DNA of 64,000 nucleotides from Corynebacterium spheniscorum. GTDB lineage: Bacteria > Actinomycetota > Actinomycetes > Mycobacteriales > Mycobacteriaceae. The notes beneath the pieces are model-generated. The model searched no databases. It was given only the letters and a program-made list of their open reading frames with translations, and had not been told where the DNA came from. The translations under genes were made by a program, and so were the position numbers. The stretch is from positions 5,402-69,401 of the forward strand of contig NZ_FOPJ01000012.1 of the NCBI RefSeq assembly GCF_900113445.1. The letters run 5' to 3'. Shown here one piece after another: positions 8,312 to 16,768 of this stretch (the first letter of the stretch is position 1; the number at the start of each line of letters is the position of its first letter).

Positions 8312-10048
8312 ATGGCCCAAAGTTATGCCCAGCAGCTCGTCGAAATGCTCGAAGCCCAAGGCGTGAAACGCATTTATGGTCTGGTTGGCGATAGCCTGAA
8401 CCCCATTTCCGATGCAGTCCGCGACTCCAGCATCGAATGGATCCACGTCCGCAATGAAGAAGCCGCAGCCTTTGCCGCCGGTGCCGAATCTGAACTCACC
8501 GGCGGCCTTGCTGTGTGCGCTGGTTCCTGCGGCCCGGGAAACACGCACCTGATCCAAGGCCTTTATGATGCCAACCGCAATGGCGCCAAGGTGTTGGCCA
8601 TCGCCAGCCACATTCCTTCCCGCCAAATTGGTTCGCACTTCTTCCAGGAAACGCATCCGGAACAACTCTTCAAGGAATGCTCTGGGTATTGCGAGATGGC
8701 CAACTCCGCCGAACAAGGCGCAGTTATTTTGCACCACGCCATCCAATCCACCATGGCCGGCAAGGGTGTCTCCGTGCTGGTAGTCCCCGGTGATATTGCC
8801 ACCGGCGATGTGGAAGACACCACCTTCACCGAATCCACCATCGCCACTGGCCGCCCGGTGGTCTTCCCGGATCCGGCTGAAGCTGCTGCGTTGGTGAAGG
8901 CCATCAATGAAGCAGAAACCGTCACCCTGTTCTGCGGTGCTGGTGCCAAGCACGCCCGCAAGCAGGTCCTTCAATTAGCGGAAAAGATTAAATCCCCCAT
9001 CGGCCACGCCCTTGGCGGGAAAATGTACATCCAATACGACAACCCCTTCGACGTGGGTATGTCCGGGCTGCTCGGCTACGGCGCCTGCCATGATGCCTCC
9101 AATGACGCAGACCTATTGATCCTGGTGGGCACGGACTTCCCCTATAACGACTTCCTGCCGAAGGAAAATGTCGCTCAAATCGACATTGATGGCTCCCACA
9201 TTGGACGCCGCACCAAGATTAAATACCCCGTGGTCGGCGATGTCGCTGCCGTGATTGAAAATATCCTCCCGCACGTGGAGGAAAAGAAGAGCCGCCGCTT
9301 CCTCGACAAGATGCTCAAGGAACACCACAAGAAGCTCACCGACGTTATTGAGGCCTATACCCACAAGGTTGAGGACTATACCCCCATCCACCCGGAGTAC
9401 GCGGCCGATCTGATCGACAAGCTCGCCGATGATGACGCCATCTTCACCGTGGATACCGGCATGTGCAATGTCTGGGGTGCTCGTTATATCACCCCGAATG
9501 GCAAGCGCGAACAAATCGGTTCCTTCCGCCACGGCACCATGGCTAATGCTCTTCCGCATGCCATCGGTGCACAGGCCAGCCACCCCGGCCGCCAGGTGAT
9601 CTCCTTTAATGGTGATGGTGGCCTGGGCATGCTCATGGGTGAACTGTTGACCGTGAAGCTGCACAACCTGCCGATCAAGATGTTCACCTTCAACAACAGC
9701 TCCCTGGGCATGGTGAAGCTGGAAATGCTGGTCCAAGGTCTCCCCGAGTTCGAAACTGACCACGATCAGGTCAACTACGCCAAGATCGCTGAAGGTGCCG
9801 GCATTAAATCCTTCCGCGTGGAAGACCCGCACAAGCTAGAAAAGACCATCGCCAAGGCGTTAGCCTATGACGGCCCGGTGTTGGTGGATATTGTCACCGA
9901 CCCCAATGCGTTGTCCATCCCGCCGAATATCACCTGGGATATGCTGCTTGGTTTCTCCAAGGCAGCTACCCGCACGGTGTTCGGTGGCGGTGTCGGTCAA
10001 ATGGTGAATATGGCGAAAGCGAACCTGCGCAATATTCCGAAGCCGTAG
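8312..10048 (+). CDS. pqo: Pyruvate:quinone oxidoreductase, copy 2
   Basis: A second complete 578-residue Pqo with the same features as copy 1: RNEEAAAFAAGAES, ThDP motif GDGGLGMLMGELLTVKLHNLPIKMFTFNN, and membrane-proximal C-terminus VGQMVNMAKANLRNIPKP. The ribosome site AAGGAG lies 11 bp before the ATG. The two proteins align without obvious gaps, so this is a tandem duplication that has kept both copies intact. Codon choice differs (copy 2 uses more C-ending, high-expression codons), which suggests it may be the more strongly expressed copy; that is inference. The sequence after its stop codon is a set of tandem copies of the gene's own last codons. In the C. glutamicum region as I recall it, a single pqo lies next to phoRS. 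Confidence 0.93.
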   Translation: MAQSYAQQLVEMLEAQGVKRIYGLVGDSLNPISDAVRDSSIEWIHVRNEEAAAFAAGAESELTGGLAVCAGSCGPGNTHLIQGLYDANRNGAKVLAIASHIPSRQIGSHFFQETHPEQLFKECSGYCEMANSAEQGAVILHHAIQSTMAGKGVSVLVVPGDIATGDVEDTTFTESTIATGRPVVFPDPAEAAALVKAINEAETVTLFCGAGAKHARKQVLQLAEKIKSPIGHALGGKMYIQYDNPFDVGMSGLLGYGACHDASNDADLLILVGTDFPYNDFLPKENVAQIDIDGSHIGRRTKIKYPVVGDVAAVIENILPHVEEKKSRRFLDKMLKEHHKKLTDVIEAYTHKVEDYTPIHPEYAADLIDKLADDDAIFTVDTGMCNVWGARYITPNGKREQIGSFRHGTMANALPHAIGAQASHPGRQVISFNGDGGLGMLMGELLTVKLHNLPIKMFTFNNSSLGMVKLEMLVQGLPEFETDHDQVNYAKIAEGAGIKSFRVEDPHKLEKTIAKALAYDGPVLVDIVTDPNALSIPPNITWDMLLGFSKAATRTVFGGGVGQMVNMAKANLRNIPKP

Positions 10049-10110
10049 GCATCGAAGCCGTAGGCACCGAAGCCATAAGGCACCAAGCCCTAGGGCACAA
10101 CGCCTAGGCA
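10038..10110 (+). repeat. Degenerate tandem copies of the pqo 3' end, stop codon included
   Basis: CGAAGCCGTAGGCAT at 10038-10052 contains the pqo stop codon. It is followed by CGAAGCCGTAGGCAC, CGAAGCCATAAGGCAC, then CAAGCCCTAGGGCAC and a last decayed unit, about 15-16 bp each. Every unit has an internal GCC-N3-GGC mini-palindrome. Confidence 0.7.
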
Positions 10111-10142
10111 CAATGCTCCGCGGCCGCGCTGCAGCTTTAAAA

Positions 10143-10196
10143 ATCGAAGCTCCTGCATTCACAGCTTTTACTCAGCCAGTATGCAGGAGCTTCGAT
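10143..10196. terminator. 16-bp perfect inverted repeat before phoR
   Basis: ATCGAAGCTCCTGCAT (10143-10158) and ATGCAGGAGCTTCGAT (10181-10196) are exact reverse complements around a 22-nt loop, ending 24 bp before the phoR start. T residues flank the hairpin only when read on the minus strand (TTTTTAAAG). It may end the pqo transcript, block antisense transcription, or control phoR. Confidence 0.55.
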
Positions 10197-10220
10197 GTGC
10201 ATTGAGCTTCAATAGGCGGT

Positions 10221-10934
10221 ATGAGTGTGGATATGGAGAAAAAACCTACGAGAGTCCTGGTCGTCGATGATGAACCTAATATCGTCGAACTACTCACCGT
10301 CAGCCTGAAATTCCAGGGCTTCGAGGTATTCACCGCCAGCACCGGCACCGAAGCCCTACGCTTAGCCCGCGAATGCGACCCCGATGCCCTCATCCTGGAT
10401 GTCATGATGCCCGGGATGGACGGCTTCGAGGTGCTCACCAAACTACGAAATGAAGGCATCGACGCCCCGGTGCTTTTCCTCACTGCTAAGGATGCCGTCG
10501 AACATCGCATCCATGGGCTGACCATTGGCGCGGATGACTATGTCACCAAACCCTTCTCCTTGGAAGAAGTGATCACCCGCCTCCGAGTGATCCTGCGGCG
10601 CGGAAAAATCGCTGACCATGATCCCCACGACGCCACCATCACCTACGCTGACCTCACCTTGAATGATGAAACCCATGAGGTCACCAAAGCCGGCCAGATC
10701 GTGGAACTTTCCCCCACCGAATTCAACCTACTGCGCTACCTCATGCTCAACGCCGAAGTAGTGCTCAGCAAAGCCAAGATCCTCGATAATGTGTGGCACT
10801 ATGACTTCGGTGGTGATGGCAATGTGGTGGAATCCTATATCTCTTACCTGCGCCGCAAGGTCGACACCCAAGAACCTCCACTAATCCACACCGTCCGCGG
10901 AGTGGGCTATGTCTTACGCACCCCGAGGCATTAG
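10221..10934 (+). CDS. phoR: Response regulator, OmpR/PhoB type (PhoR/PhoP-like)
   Basis: A 237-residue two-component regulator. The receiver domain (about residues 10-125) has VLVVDDEPNIVELL, the phospho-acceptor Asp in LILDVMMPGMDGFEVL, and the switch residues FLTAKD and DDYVTKPF. A winged-helix DNA-binding domain follows, with ELSPTEFNLLRYLM and a terminal VRGVGYVLRTPRH. The receiver is close to what I know of mycobacterial PhoP; in C. glutamicum the orthologue is PhoR, which activates phosphate-starvation genes. It lies 4 bp before the sensor kinase gene, so the two are co-transcribed. The first ATG (10221) follows AGGCGG; the ATG at 10233 is an alternative. A perfect 16-bp inverted repeat precedes it. 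The symbol follows C. glutamicum usage. Confidence 0.88.
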   Translation: MSVDMEKKPTRVLVVDDEPNIVELLTVSLKFQGFEVFTASTGTEALRLARECDPDALILDVMMPGMDGFEVLTKLRNEGIDAPVLFLTAKDAVEHRIHGLTIGADDYVTKPFSLEEVITRLRVILRRGKIADHDPHDATITYADLTLNDETHEVTKAGQIVELSPTEFNLLRYLMLNAEVVLSKAKILDNVWHYDFGGDGNVVESYISYLRRKVDTQEPPLIHTVRGVGYVLRTPRH

Positions 10935-10938
10935 GCGC

Positions 10939-12339
10939 ATGCGTCGCTACCTTACCCTGCGAACCTGGTTGGTGATCCTCATTGTCGCCATCTCAGGTGC
11001 CGGGCTAGCGGGCAGTGCCATGGCTGTGTCGTCGATTATGGCGGAGGTCATATATTCCCGGGTCGATGAGGATCTCTACAGCGCAGCCAATGGGTGGGCC
11101 CGAGATGTAGAAGCACTCACCACTGGCACAAATCCACGACCACCTTCGAATTATTACGTGGCTACGATCTTTCCAGACGGTAGCTCCATTGTCTTTAATG
11201 ACACCACCTTGCGCCCCGATCTTAGCGTCAACTTAAGCGGTGGTGTTCCTCAAACCGTGGGGAGTCTCAACTCTCAGGATGAACCCCTTTCCGGTGCCCC
11301 ACAGTGGCGCATCTTAGTTCGAGAAAATACCGATACTCACGGCCAAAGCATTCTTACTATTGTCGGCCGCTCCCTCGGGGGTGAATCTCTGCTGCTTGCA
11401 CGCCTCAATGTCGTCCAACTTATTATCGGCATGCTGGTGCTTGTGGTGCTTGCGGTGGTTGCTTACCTTGCTATCCGCAGAGCACTCAAACCCCTGCGTA
11501 CGGTAGAAAAAACCGCCGCGCGGATCGCCGGCGGTGAGGTCGGTCAACGTGTCCCGGAGTGGCCTGCCAATACTGAGGTCGGCAGCCTCTCCCAGGCACT
11601 TAATATCATGTTGGAACAACTCCAACGCTCCATTGAAGAAGCCACCAATAAAGAAGCCCAGATGCGGCGCTTCGTAGGTGATGCCTCCCATGAGCTGCGC
11701 ACCCCGCTGACCTCTATTCGTGGCTATACCGAGCTCTATCAATCCGGTGCTACCCAAGACGCCAACTGGGTCTTAGAAAAAGTCCAAGAAGAATCCACCC
11801 GCATGTCGGTGCTCGTGGAAGACCTTCTCGCCCTTACGCGTGCGGAAGGTAATGAAGTGGATCTGCGAGATGTGGATATCCTCGAAGTCGCCCTAGCAGT
11901 AGTGACCTCGGCGAAGGCCGCTTACCCGGGCCGAAGCATTAAGGTCAACGCCGAAACCTCAGGGGTCCCCATTGTCCGTGGTGATGCCTCTCGACTGCAT
12001 CGTTTACTCCTGAACTTGGTCAGTAATGCTTTGGTCCATGGCGGCCCGGACGCTGAGGTGCAGATTCTTATCCGCGATGAAGAAGAGCAGGTCGCCATTG
12101 ATGTTCAAGATAATGGCCGTGGCATGTCTGAAGAGGTGGCAGCGCATATTTTCGAGCGCTTCTACCGCGCCGATAGTTCGCGTTCTCGGGCATCCGGTGG
12201 TTCTGGTTTAGGCCTGGCCATTACCCGCACCTTGGTGGAACAACACGGTGGCAGCATCAGCGTGGAATCTGAGGAAGGGGAGGGCTCCACCTTCCATATC
12301 CAGCTGCCACACGCACCTGCCACGCCCCCGAAGGCATAG
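10939..12339 (+). CDS. phoS: Sensor histidine kinase (PhoS-like)
   Basis: A membrane-bound HAMP-type histidine kinase of about 466 residues. The first transmembrane helix (WLVILIVAISGAGLAGSAMAV) precedes an extracytoplasmic sensor region of about 120 residues; the second (LIIGMLVLVVLAVVAYLAI) leads into HAMP. The H-box is FVGDASHELRTPLTSIRGY, with the phosphorylated His. The ATPase domain has LLLNLVSNALVHGG (N-box), DNGRGM (G1) and GGSGLGLAI (G2). The ATG at 10939 (MRRYLTLRTW), 4 bp after the phoR stop, is a better start than the upstream in-frame GTG-type codons inside phoR. It would phosphorylate PhoR, probably in response to phosphate limitation. Three tandem copies of its stop-codon region follow the gene. 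Confidence 0.88.
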   Translation: MRRYLTLRTWLVILIVAISGAGLAGSAMAVSSIMAEVIYSRVDEDLYSAANGWARDVEALTTGTNPRPPSNYYVATIFPDGSSIVFNDTTLRPDLSVNLSGGVPQTVGSLNSQDEPLSGAPQWRILVRENTDTHGQSILTIVGRSLGGESLLLARLNVVQLIIGMLVLVVLAVVAYLAIRRALKPLRTVEKTAARIAGGEVGQRVPEWPANTEVGSLSQALNIMLEQLQRSIEEATNKEAQMRRFVGDASHELRTPLTSIRGYTELYQSGATQDANWVLEKVQEESTRMSVLVEDLLALTRAEGNEVDLRDVDILEVALAVVTSAKAAYPGRSIKVNAETSGVPIVRGDASRLHRLLLNLVSNALVHGGPDAEVQILIRDEEEQVAIDVQDNGRGMSEEVAAHIFERFYRADSSRSRASGGSGLGLAITRTLVEQHGGSISVESEEGEGSTFHIQLPHAPATPPKA

Positions 12340-12370
12340 CCCCGAAGGCATAGCCCACGAAGGCATAGCC
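12326..12370 (+). repeat. Three tandem copies of the phoS 3' end, stop codon included
   Basis: The end of phoS (CCCGAAGGCATAGCC, which encodes Pro-Lys-Ala-stop) is repeated three times at about 15-bp spacing between 12326 and 12370. Each unit has an internal GGC-ATA-GCC mini-palindrome. The arrangement parallels the one after the second pqo gene. Confidence 0.7.
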
Positions 12371-12430
12371 AACCTGCTAAGCACACCAAACGCCCCGAGG
12401 CGCCTCAGCCACTAGCCACTAAACAGCCCT

Positions 12431-13207
12431 TTAGCGCCCCAACGCCGTTAAAATCGCCCCGGCTTGGGTCGGCAACTGGGCATGCGGCACCGGCTGATCC
12501 AAATACGCCACCTGTACACCACGGCAATCCTTAGGGCTTAAGTCTTCTGGCACCTGCCGCATCTCATGGCCTTCCACATGGATAATTGGCTCCGCTGGGG
12601 GCTCATAGCCCTCAATCTGGTCACGGCTAGCCAGAGTTGGGTCCGCCGAAACCGGCGGCACCACCGTATCCCCAGGTGAGACCACCGCCACCACCTTCAA
12701 CCCTTCCGGGATCGGCGGTAGGGCACGCAGCTCCTGGCACATCAGATCCACCATGGAGCGTCCCACCGTCCACCCCAAGGGCTTATGCATCATCTTTGCG
12801 GCCGCCCGTGGCACCCCAGCTGGTTCTGGGATGCCACGCCAGGGCGTACCCAAACCCACCAAGGTTCGTACCGCCCCATCACCTAAGCGGTGCGCCAGCT
12901 TCAAGCCCAATAACCCACCTAGGGAGTGCCCAACAATGTCGATCTGCCCGCATTGTTGAACAATCACCGACAGTGGGCCGATTAATTCATCCAGGCATTC
13001 TTCAATCCCGGCGGTGCCGCGGTGACCATATGCCGGTGCTCGCACCGGCACTCCACGAGCTAAAAGCGCCTCAATGGGTGCCAAGAAGTTACCAGGCGAG
13101 GCTACCATGCCATGCAGAAATATCACCGGGGTATCCGCAGATAGCGGTGGTTCACTTAAATCCGGGAGCTCCCCGCGCGGTGGGAAGATACGCGTTGCGA
13201 GACTCAG
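12431..13207 (-). CDS. Alpha/beta-hydrolase, lipase or esterase type
   Basis: An alpha/beta-hydrolase fold protein with the oxyanion-hole segment VIFLHGMVASPGNF and nucleophile elbow GHSLGG; a His near the C-terminus (VEGHEM) could complete the triad. The physiological substrate is unknown. The first ordinary start codon in the frame is the GTG at 13126, but that would remove the first beta strand: the codons upstream keep a sensible reading (TRIFPPRGELPDLSEPPLSADTP in shortened form) back to the stop codon of the HIT gene, and no ATG, GTG or TTG occurs there. The CTG at 13207 overlaps the HIT stop codon as CTGA, a layout typical of translational coupling, so I take it as the probable start, giving 258 residues. 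The start is the uncertain part; the fold is clear. Confidence 0.7.
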   Translation of the reverse strand: MSLATRIFPPRGELPDLSEPPLSADTPVIFLHGMVASPGNFLAPIEALLARGVPVRAPAYGHRGTAGIEECLDELIGPLSVIVQQCGQIDIVGHSLGGLLGLKLAHRLGDGAVRTLVGLGTPWRGIPEPAGVPRAAAKMMHKPLGWTVGRSMVDLMCQELRALPPIPEGLKVVAVVSPGDTVVPPVSADPTLASRDQIEGYEPPAEPIIHVEGHEMRQVPEDLSPKDCRGVQVAYLDQPVPHAQLPTQAGAILTALGR

Positions 13208-13629
13208 TGTGGGTATCCCTTTTCATCGGTGTCCAAGATTTTACGAATCTTGGCAGCAGCTTCATCCATTTTCTCTGGATCCGTCTCATCCATCTTCATG
13301 ACATTGGCGAAGTTATAGTCCTCCAAGCCATGGGATGGGAACACATGAATGTGGGTATGCGGAACTTCAAATCCGGCAATAATATAGCCCGCCCGTGGGG
13401 CATCAAAGGCTTCAATGACGGCGCGACCAACATTCTGGGCCACTTCATTAATCTGAGTCCACGCGCGGGGCGAGATATCCGTCCACCGATCTACTTCCTC
13501 GACCGGAACAACCAGGACATGCCCATAGCGAAGCGGCTCAATAGTTAAGAAGGCCACAACAGTCTCATCGCGATACACGAATCGACCGGGTAGTTCGCCG
13601 TTGATGATCTTGGTGAACACACTACTCAT
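13204..13629 (-). CDS. HIT-family nucleotide hydrolase or transferase
   Basis: A 141-residue histidine-triad protein. The signature HTHIHVFP (H-phi-H-phi-H-phi-phi) is near residue 97, and the N-terminal [21 protein letters not shown] is typical of the Hint/HIT branch that hydrolyses AMP-linked substrates such as adenosine phosphoramidates. The frame is open further upstream, through the purD promoter region, but the ATG at 13629 (MSSVFTKII) with AAAGGGG about 13 bp before it matches the family's usual length and start. It diverges from purD. Its stop codon overlaps the putative CTG start of the hydrolase gene, so the two probably form one transcript. Confidence 0.88.
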   Translation of the reverse strand: MSSVFTKIINGELPGRFVYRDETVVAFLTIEPLRYGHVLVVPVEEVDRWTDISPRAWTQINEVAQNVGRAVIEAFDAPRAGYIIAGFEVPHTHIHVFPSHGLEDYNFANVMKMDETDPEKMDEAAAKIRKILDTDEKGYPH

Positions 13630-13711
13630 GGGCTTCAGCGTACCCCTTTCGGCGCTGCCCGAAGCTCCTTTTCCCCACATCAGGTGTCCCCGCTTAGCTA
13701 TGCTCAGCCCC

Positions 13712-14965
13712 ATGCGCATCCTTCTCATTGGCTCCGGCGCGCGCGAACACGCCCTGCTCCGCGCCCTGGCAGCTGACCCCACCGTCACCGAGATCCTCTT
13801 TAGCCCCGGCAACGCTGGCGCCACAGACACCCCCAAAGCCACCCGCCTTGCTGGCGACCCCCTAGAGATCGCCCGCGAACACAACCCAGACCTCGTGGTC
13901 GTCGGCCCCGAACAACCCCTGGTCGCAGGCCTTGCCGATCAGCTTCGCGACGCCGGTTTCGCCGTCTTCGGCCCCAGCGCCGAGGCCGCCCGCATCGAAG
14001 GTTCCAAAGCCTTCGCCAAGGATGTCATGAAGGCTGCCGGCGTGCGCACCGCAGAAGCGCAAACGGTCACCAACGTTGTCGATATTGATGCTGCCCTCGA
14101 TCGTTTCGGCCCCACCTGGGTCGTCAAAGACGATGGCCTCGCCGGCGGCAAAGGCGTGGTGGTTACCCCCGATCGGGAGGTCGCTCATGCCCACGCCGAA
14201 GCCGTCATCGCCGCCGGCAACCCGGTGCTTTTTGAAAGCTTCCTTGAAGGTCCCGAAGTCTCCCTCTTCTGCCTCGTCGATGGTGAAACCGTCGTCCCCC
14301 TTCTGCCCGCCCAGGACCACAAACGCGCCTATGACAATGACGAAGGCCCCAACACCGGCGGCATGGGCGCCTACACCCCGCTGCCCTGGCTTCCCGCCGA
14401 CGGCGTCCAACGCATCGTCGACGAAGTCTGCCTCCCGGTCGCCAAAGAAATGAAAGCCCGCGGCTGCCCCTATTCGGGCCTGCTCTACGCGGGCATCGCC
14501 TGGGGCCCGGAAGGTCCCGCGGTGGTGGAATTCAATTGTCGCTTCGGGGACCCAGAAACCCAGGCTGTCCTGGCATTATTGGAAACCCCCTTGGCTGGAG
14601 TTTTATATTCCGTTGCCACCGGAGCTTTGTCCGAGATCGAGGCTTTGCGTTGGCACGATGGTGCGGCTATCACCGTGGTGCTCGCTGCCGCTGGTTATCC
14701 CACTAATCCCGCGATTGGGGAAGAAATTCGTGGTGTCGAAGGGCCCGAGATCCTCCATGCCGGAACCGAAGAAGTTGATGGGAAAATCATCTCCACCGGT
14801 GGTCGTGTGCTCAATGTGATCGGTACCGGCAAGGACCTTCATGAGGCCCGCGAGAACGCCTATGCCCGCATCGCCGACATTGAGATGGAAGGTGGCTTCT
14901 ACCGCAGCGATATTGGACTCGCCGCCTGCGAAGGCCGCATCAGCATTCCCGATGAGGTGCGATAA
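13712..14965 (+). CDS. purD: Phosphoribosylamine-glycine ligase (GAR synthetase)
   Basis: This enzyme catalyses step 2 of de novo purine synthesis: phosphoribosylamine + glycine + ATP to GAR. The 417-residue ATP-grasp protein starts [16 protein letters not shown] and shows VVGPEQPL, the ATP-grasp loop [15 protein letters not shown], and [10 protein letters not shown] and [12 protein letters not shown], all standard PurD motifs. The frame is open upstream, but MRILLIG is the conserved N-terminus, so the ATG at 13712 is chosen (a nearby ATG at 13700 is possible). The stop codon TAA overlaps the ATG of purB (TAATG), which shows translational coupling. Confidence 0.97.
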   Translation: MRILLIGSGAREHALLRALAADPTVTEILFSPGNAGATDTPKATRLAGDPLEIAREHNPDLVVVGPEQPLVAGLADQLRDAGFAVFGPSAEAARIEGSKAFAKDVMKAAGVRTAEAQTVTNVVDIDAALDRFGPTWVVKDDGLAGGKGVVVTPDREVAHAHAEAVIAAGNPVLFESFLEGPEVSLFCLVDGETVVPLLPAQDHKRAYDNDEGPNTGGMGAYTPLPWLPADGVQRIVDEVCLPVAKEMKARGCPYSGLLYAGIAWGPEGPAVVEFNCRFGDPETQAVLALLETPLAGVLYSVATGALSEIEALRWHDGAAITVVLAAAGYPTNPAIGEEIRGVEGPEILHAGTEEVDGKIISTGGRVLNVIGTGKDLHEARENAYARIADIEMEGGFYRSDIGLAACEGRISIPDEVR

Positions 14966-16404
14966 TGGCAGGCGTGGCTGAAAAGAAAATGATCGCTAAT
15001 GTCCTGTCCTCGCGCTATGCCTCCGCAGAACTATCCAACCTGTGGAGTCCAGAACACAAGATCGTGCTGGAGCGCCAACTCTGGATCGCGGTGATGAAAG
15101 CCCAGCGTGACCTGGGAGTCGATATCCCCGCCGAAGCGATCACAGCCTATGAAAAAGTCATTGGCCAGGTAGATCTCGCCTCCATTGCAGATCGCGAACG
15201 CATCACCCGACACGATGTCAAAGCCCGCATTGAAGAGTTCAATGCCCTTGCTGGCCATGAACATATCCACAAGGGCATGACCTCGCGTGACCTCACCGAA
15301 AATGTTGAGCAGCTGCAGATCTACCGCTCGCTCGAGCTGATCCACTTCAAGGCTGTTGCAGTACTTGCCCGCATTGCTGAACGCGCCGATGCTTATCGCA
15401 GCCTGGTGATGGCCGGACGCTCCCACAACGTGGCCGCCCAAGCCACCACCTTAGGTAAGCGTTTTGCCACCGCCGCTGATGAAATGCTGGTGGCTGTTGA
15501 ACGCCTGGAGAACCTCTGCGCCCGCTACCCACTGCGCGGCATTAAAGGCCCCATGGGTACCGCCCAAGACATGTTGGACCTCATGGGTGGGGATGAAGCC
15601 AAACTTGCCAGCCTAGAATCCCGTATCGCTGAACACCTCGGCTTTAGCCGCGTCTTCGACTCGGTTGGTCAAGTCTATCCCCGCTCCTTGGACTTCGATG
15701 CACTATCTGCACTCGTGCAGCTCGGCAGCGGCCCCAGCTCGCTAGCTACGACCATCCGGCTGATGGCCGGCACCGAAACGGTTACCGAAGGCTTCAAGGA
15801 AGGCCAAGTCGGTAGCTCCGCTATGCCGCATAAGATGAACGCGCGTTCCTGCGAACGCGTTGGCGGCATGCAGATCATTCTGCGCGGCTACCTCACCATG
15901 GTGGCTGACCTGGCAGGCCAGCAGTGGAATGAAGGCGATGTGTTCTGCTCCGTGGTGCGCCGCGTGGCACTACCGGATGCCTTCTTCTGCATTGACGGCA
16001 TGTTTGAAACCTTCCTCACCGTGTTGGAAGAATTCGGTGCCTTCCCCGCCATGATTGAACGCGAACTAGAACGCTACCTACCTTTCTTGGCCACCACCCG
16101 CATCCTGATGGCTGCGGTGCGCGCCGGGGTTGGGCGTGAAACCGCGCATGAAGTCATTAAGGAAAACGCCGTTGCAGTGGCGTTGGATATGCGCGAAAAA
16201 GGTGCCGAGCAGGACCTTGTCCAGCGCCTTGCCGCAGATGATCGCCTGCCGATGGGGGAGGCGGAACTCAATGAGGCACTGCGGGATCGCCACGCATTCA
16301 TTGGTTCTGCTGAATCTCAGGTTGATCGCGTGCTTGCACGTGTAAACGACCTGGCTCAAGCAATCCCTGGGGCGGCTGCCTACAAGCCAGGGGACATTCT
16401 TTAA
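14965..16404 (+). CDS. purB: Adenylosuccinate lyase
   Basis: A 479-residue member of the fumarase/aspartase superfamily that acts twice in purine synthesis: SAICAR to AICAR plus fumarate, and adenylosuccinate to AMP plus fumarate. Visible signatures are TSRDLTENVEQLQIYRSL, GRSHNVAAQATTLGKRFA and the catalytic flexible loop SSAMPHKMNARSCERV. It overlaps the purD stop codon by one base. A strong GC hairpin follows 60 bp after the gene, so purD-purB is a two-gene transcript. Confidence 0.97.
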   Translation: MAGVAEKKMIANVLSSRYASAELSNLWSPEHKIVLERQLWIAVMKAQRDLGVDIPAEAITAYEKVIGQVDLASIADRERITRHDVKARIEEFNALAGHEHIHKGMTSRDLTENVEQLQIYRSLELIHFKAVAVLARIAERADAYRSLVMAGRSHNVAAQATTLGKRFATAADEMLVAVERLENLCARYPLRGIKGPMGTAQDMLDLMGGDEAKLASLESRIAEHLGFSRVFDSVGQVYPRSLDFDALSALVQLGSGPSSLATTIRLMAGTETVTEGFKEGQVGSSAMPHKMNARSCERVGGMQIILRGYLTMVADLAGQQWNEGDVFCSVVRRVALPDAFFCIDGMFETFLTVLEEFGAFPAMIERELERYLPFLATTRILMAAVRAGVGRETAHEVIKENAVAVALDMREKGAEQDLVQRLAADDRLPMGEAELNEALRDRHAFIGSAESQVDRVLARVNDLAQAIPGAAAYKPGDIL

Positions 16405-16466
16405 AGAAGAAGGTTCTGAAGTTTTCCGATTCGCGCCGGATGAGCAATCTTGGTGCGGCATAGCTT

Positions 16467-16508
16467 AACCCGCGCCCTAGCGGAAGAATTTTCCTGCGGG
16501 CGCGGGTT
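16467..16508. terminator. Terminator between purB and the ribbon-helix-helix gene
   Basis: AACCCGCGCCC (16467-16477) and GGGCGCGGGTT (16498-16508) are perfect complements, with an inner CGGAA/TTCCTG pairing, followed by TTTG. It separates convergent transcripts and could serve both. Confidence 0.8.
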
Positions 16509-16509
16509 T

Positions 16510-16559
16510 GCCGATCTCGGGGAAAGCACTGCCTGAAGCCTGGAAGCTGCGGACGTTAG
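16510..16559. repeat. Dispersed element, copy 2 (GCCGATCTCGGGGAAAGC ... GCGGAC)
   Basis: It matches copy 1 at 2452-2500 in an 18-nt left block (one difference) and the GCGGAC right block, 21 rather than 22 nt apart, with an unrelated middle. Like copy 1 it abuts the stop codon of a minus-strand gene. Confidence 0.5.
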
Positions 16560-16756
16560 TTTCCCTCTTGCTTGGGTGGGCGCCCGCGCTGCGGGATCTC
16601 GCCAACGTTTTTGGGCAGGCGCCCGGCTTTGCGGAGGGAATCGCGAAGCAGCACTTCGATTTGGGCGTTGACGCTGCGAAGGTCATCAGCTGCCCAGCGG
16701 GCGAGGGCATCGTGCACCGCTGGGTCTAAGCGAAGGGAAATAACTTTGCGCGCCAT
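16556..16756 (-). CDS. Small ribbon-helix-helix (Arc/CopG-type) DNA-binding protein
   Basis: A 66-residue basic protein. The N-terminal [41 protein letters not shown] can be read as a beta strand followed by two helices, the Arc/MetJ fold (cited here only as pattern; see residues 1-41). The C-terminus (residues 42-66) is a basic, proline-containing tail. It lies 12 bp downstream of the SPFH gene on the same strand and is almost certainly co-transcribed. Such proteins are often labelled antitoxins, but no toxin gene is next to it; its partner here is a membrane scaffold protein. A regulator of its own operon is the simplest reading. Confidence 0.82.
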   Translation of the reverse strand: MARKVISLRLDPAVHDALARWAADDLRSVNAQIEVLLRDSLRKAGRLPKNVGEIPQRGRPPKQEGN

Positions 16757-16768
16757 TGCCTGTCAACC

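Noticed and set aside
8132..8974. 280-residue minus-strand frame over the start of the second pqo gene
   Set aside because: Shadow of the pqo gene; the same kind of frame appears over the first copy.
16556..16756. Ribbon-helix-helix protein as antitoxin of a toxin-antitoxin pair
   Set aside because: The adjacent gene is an SPFH membrane protein and no toxin-like frame is present on either side.
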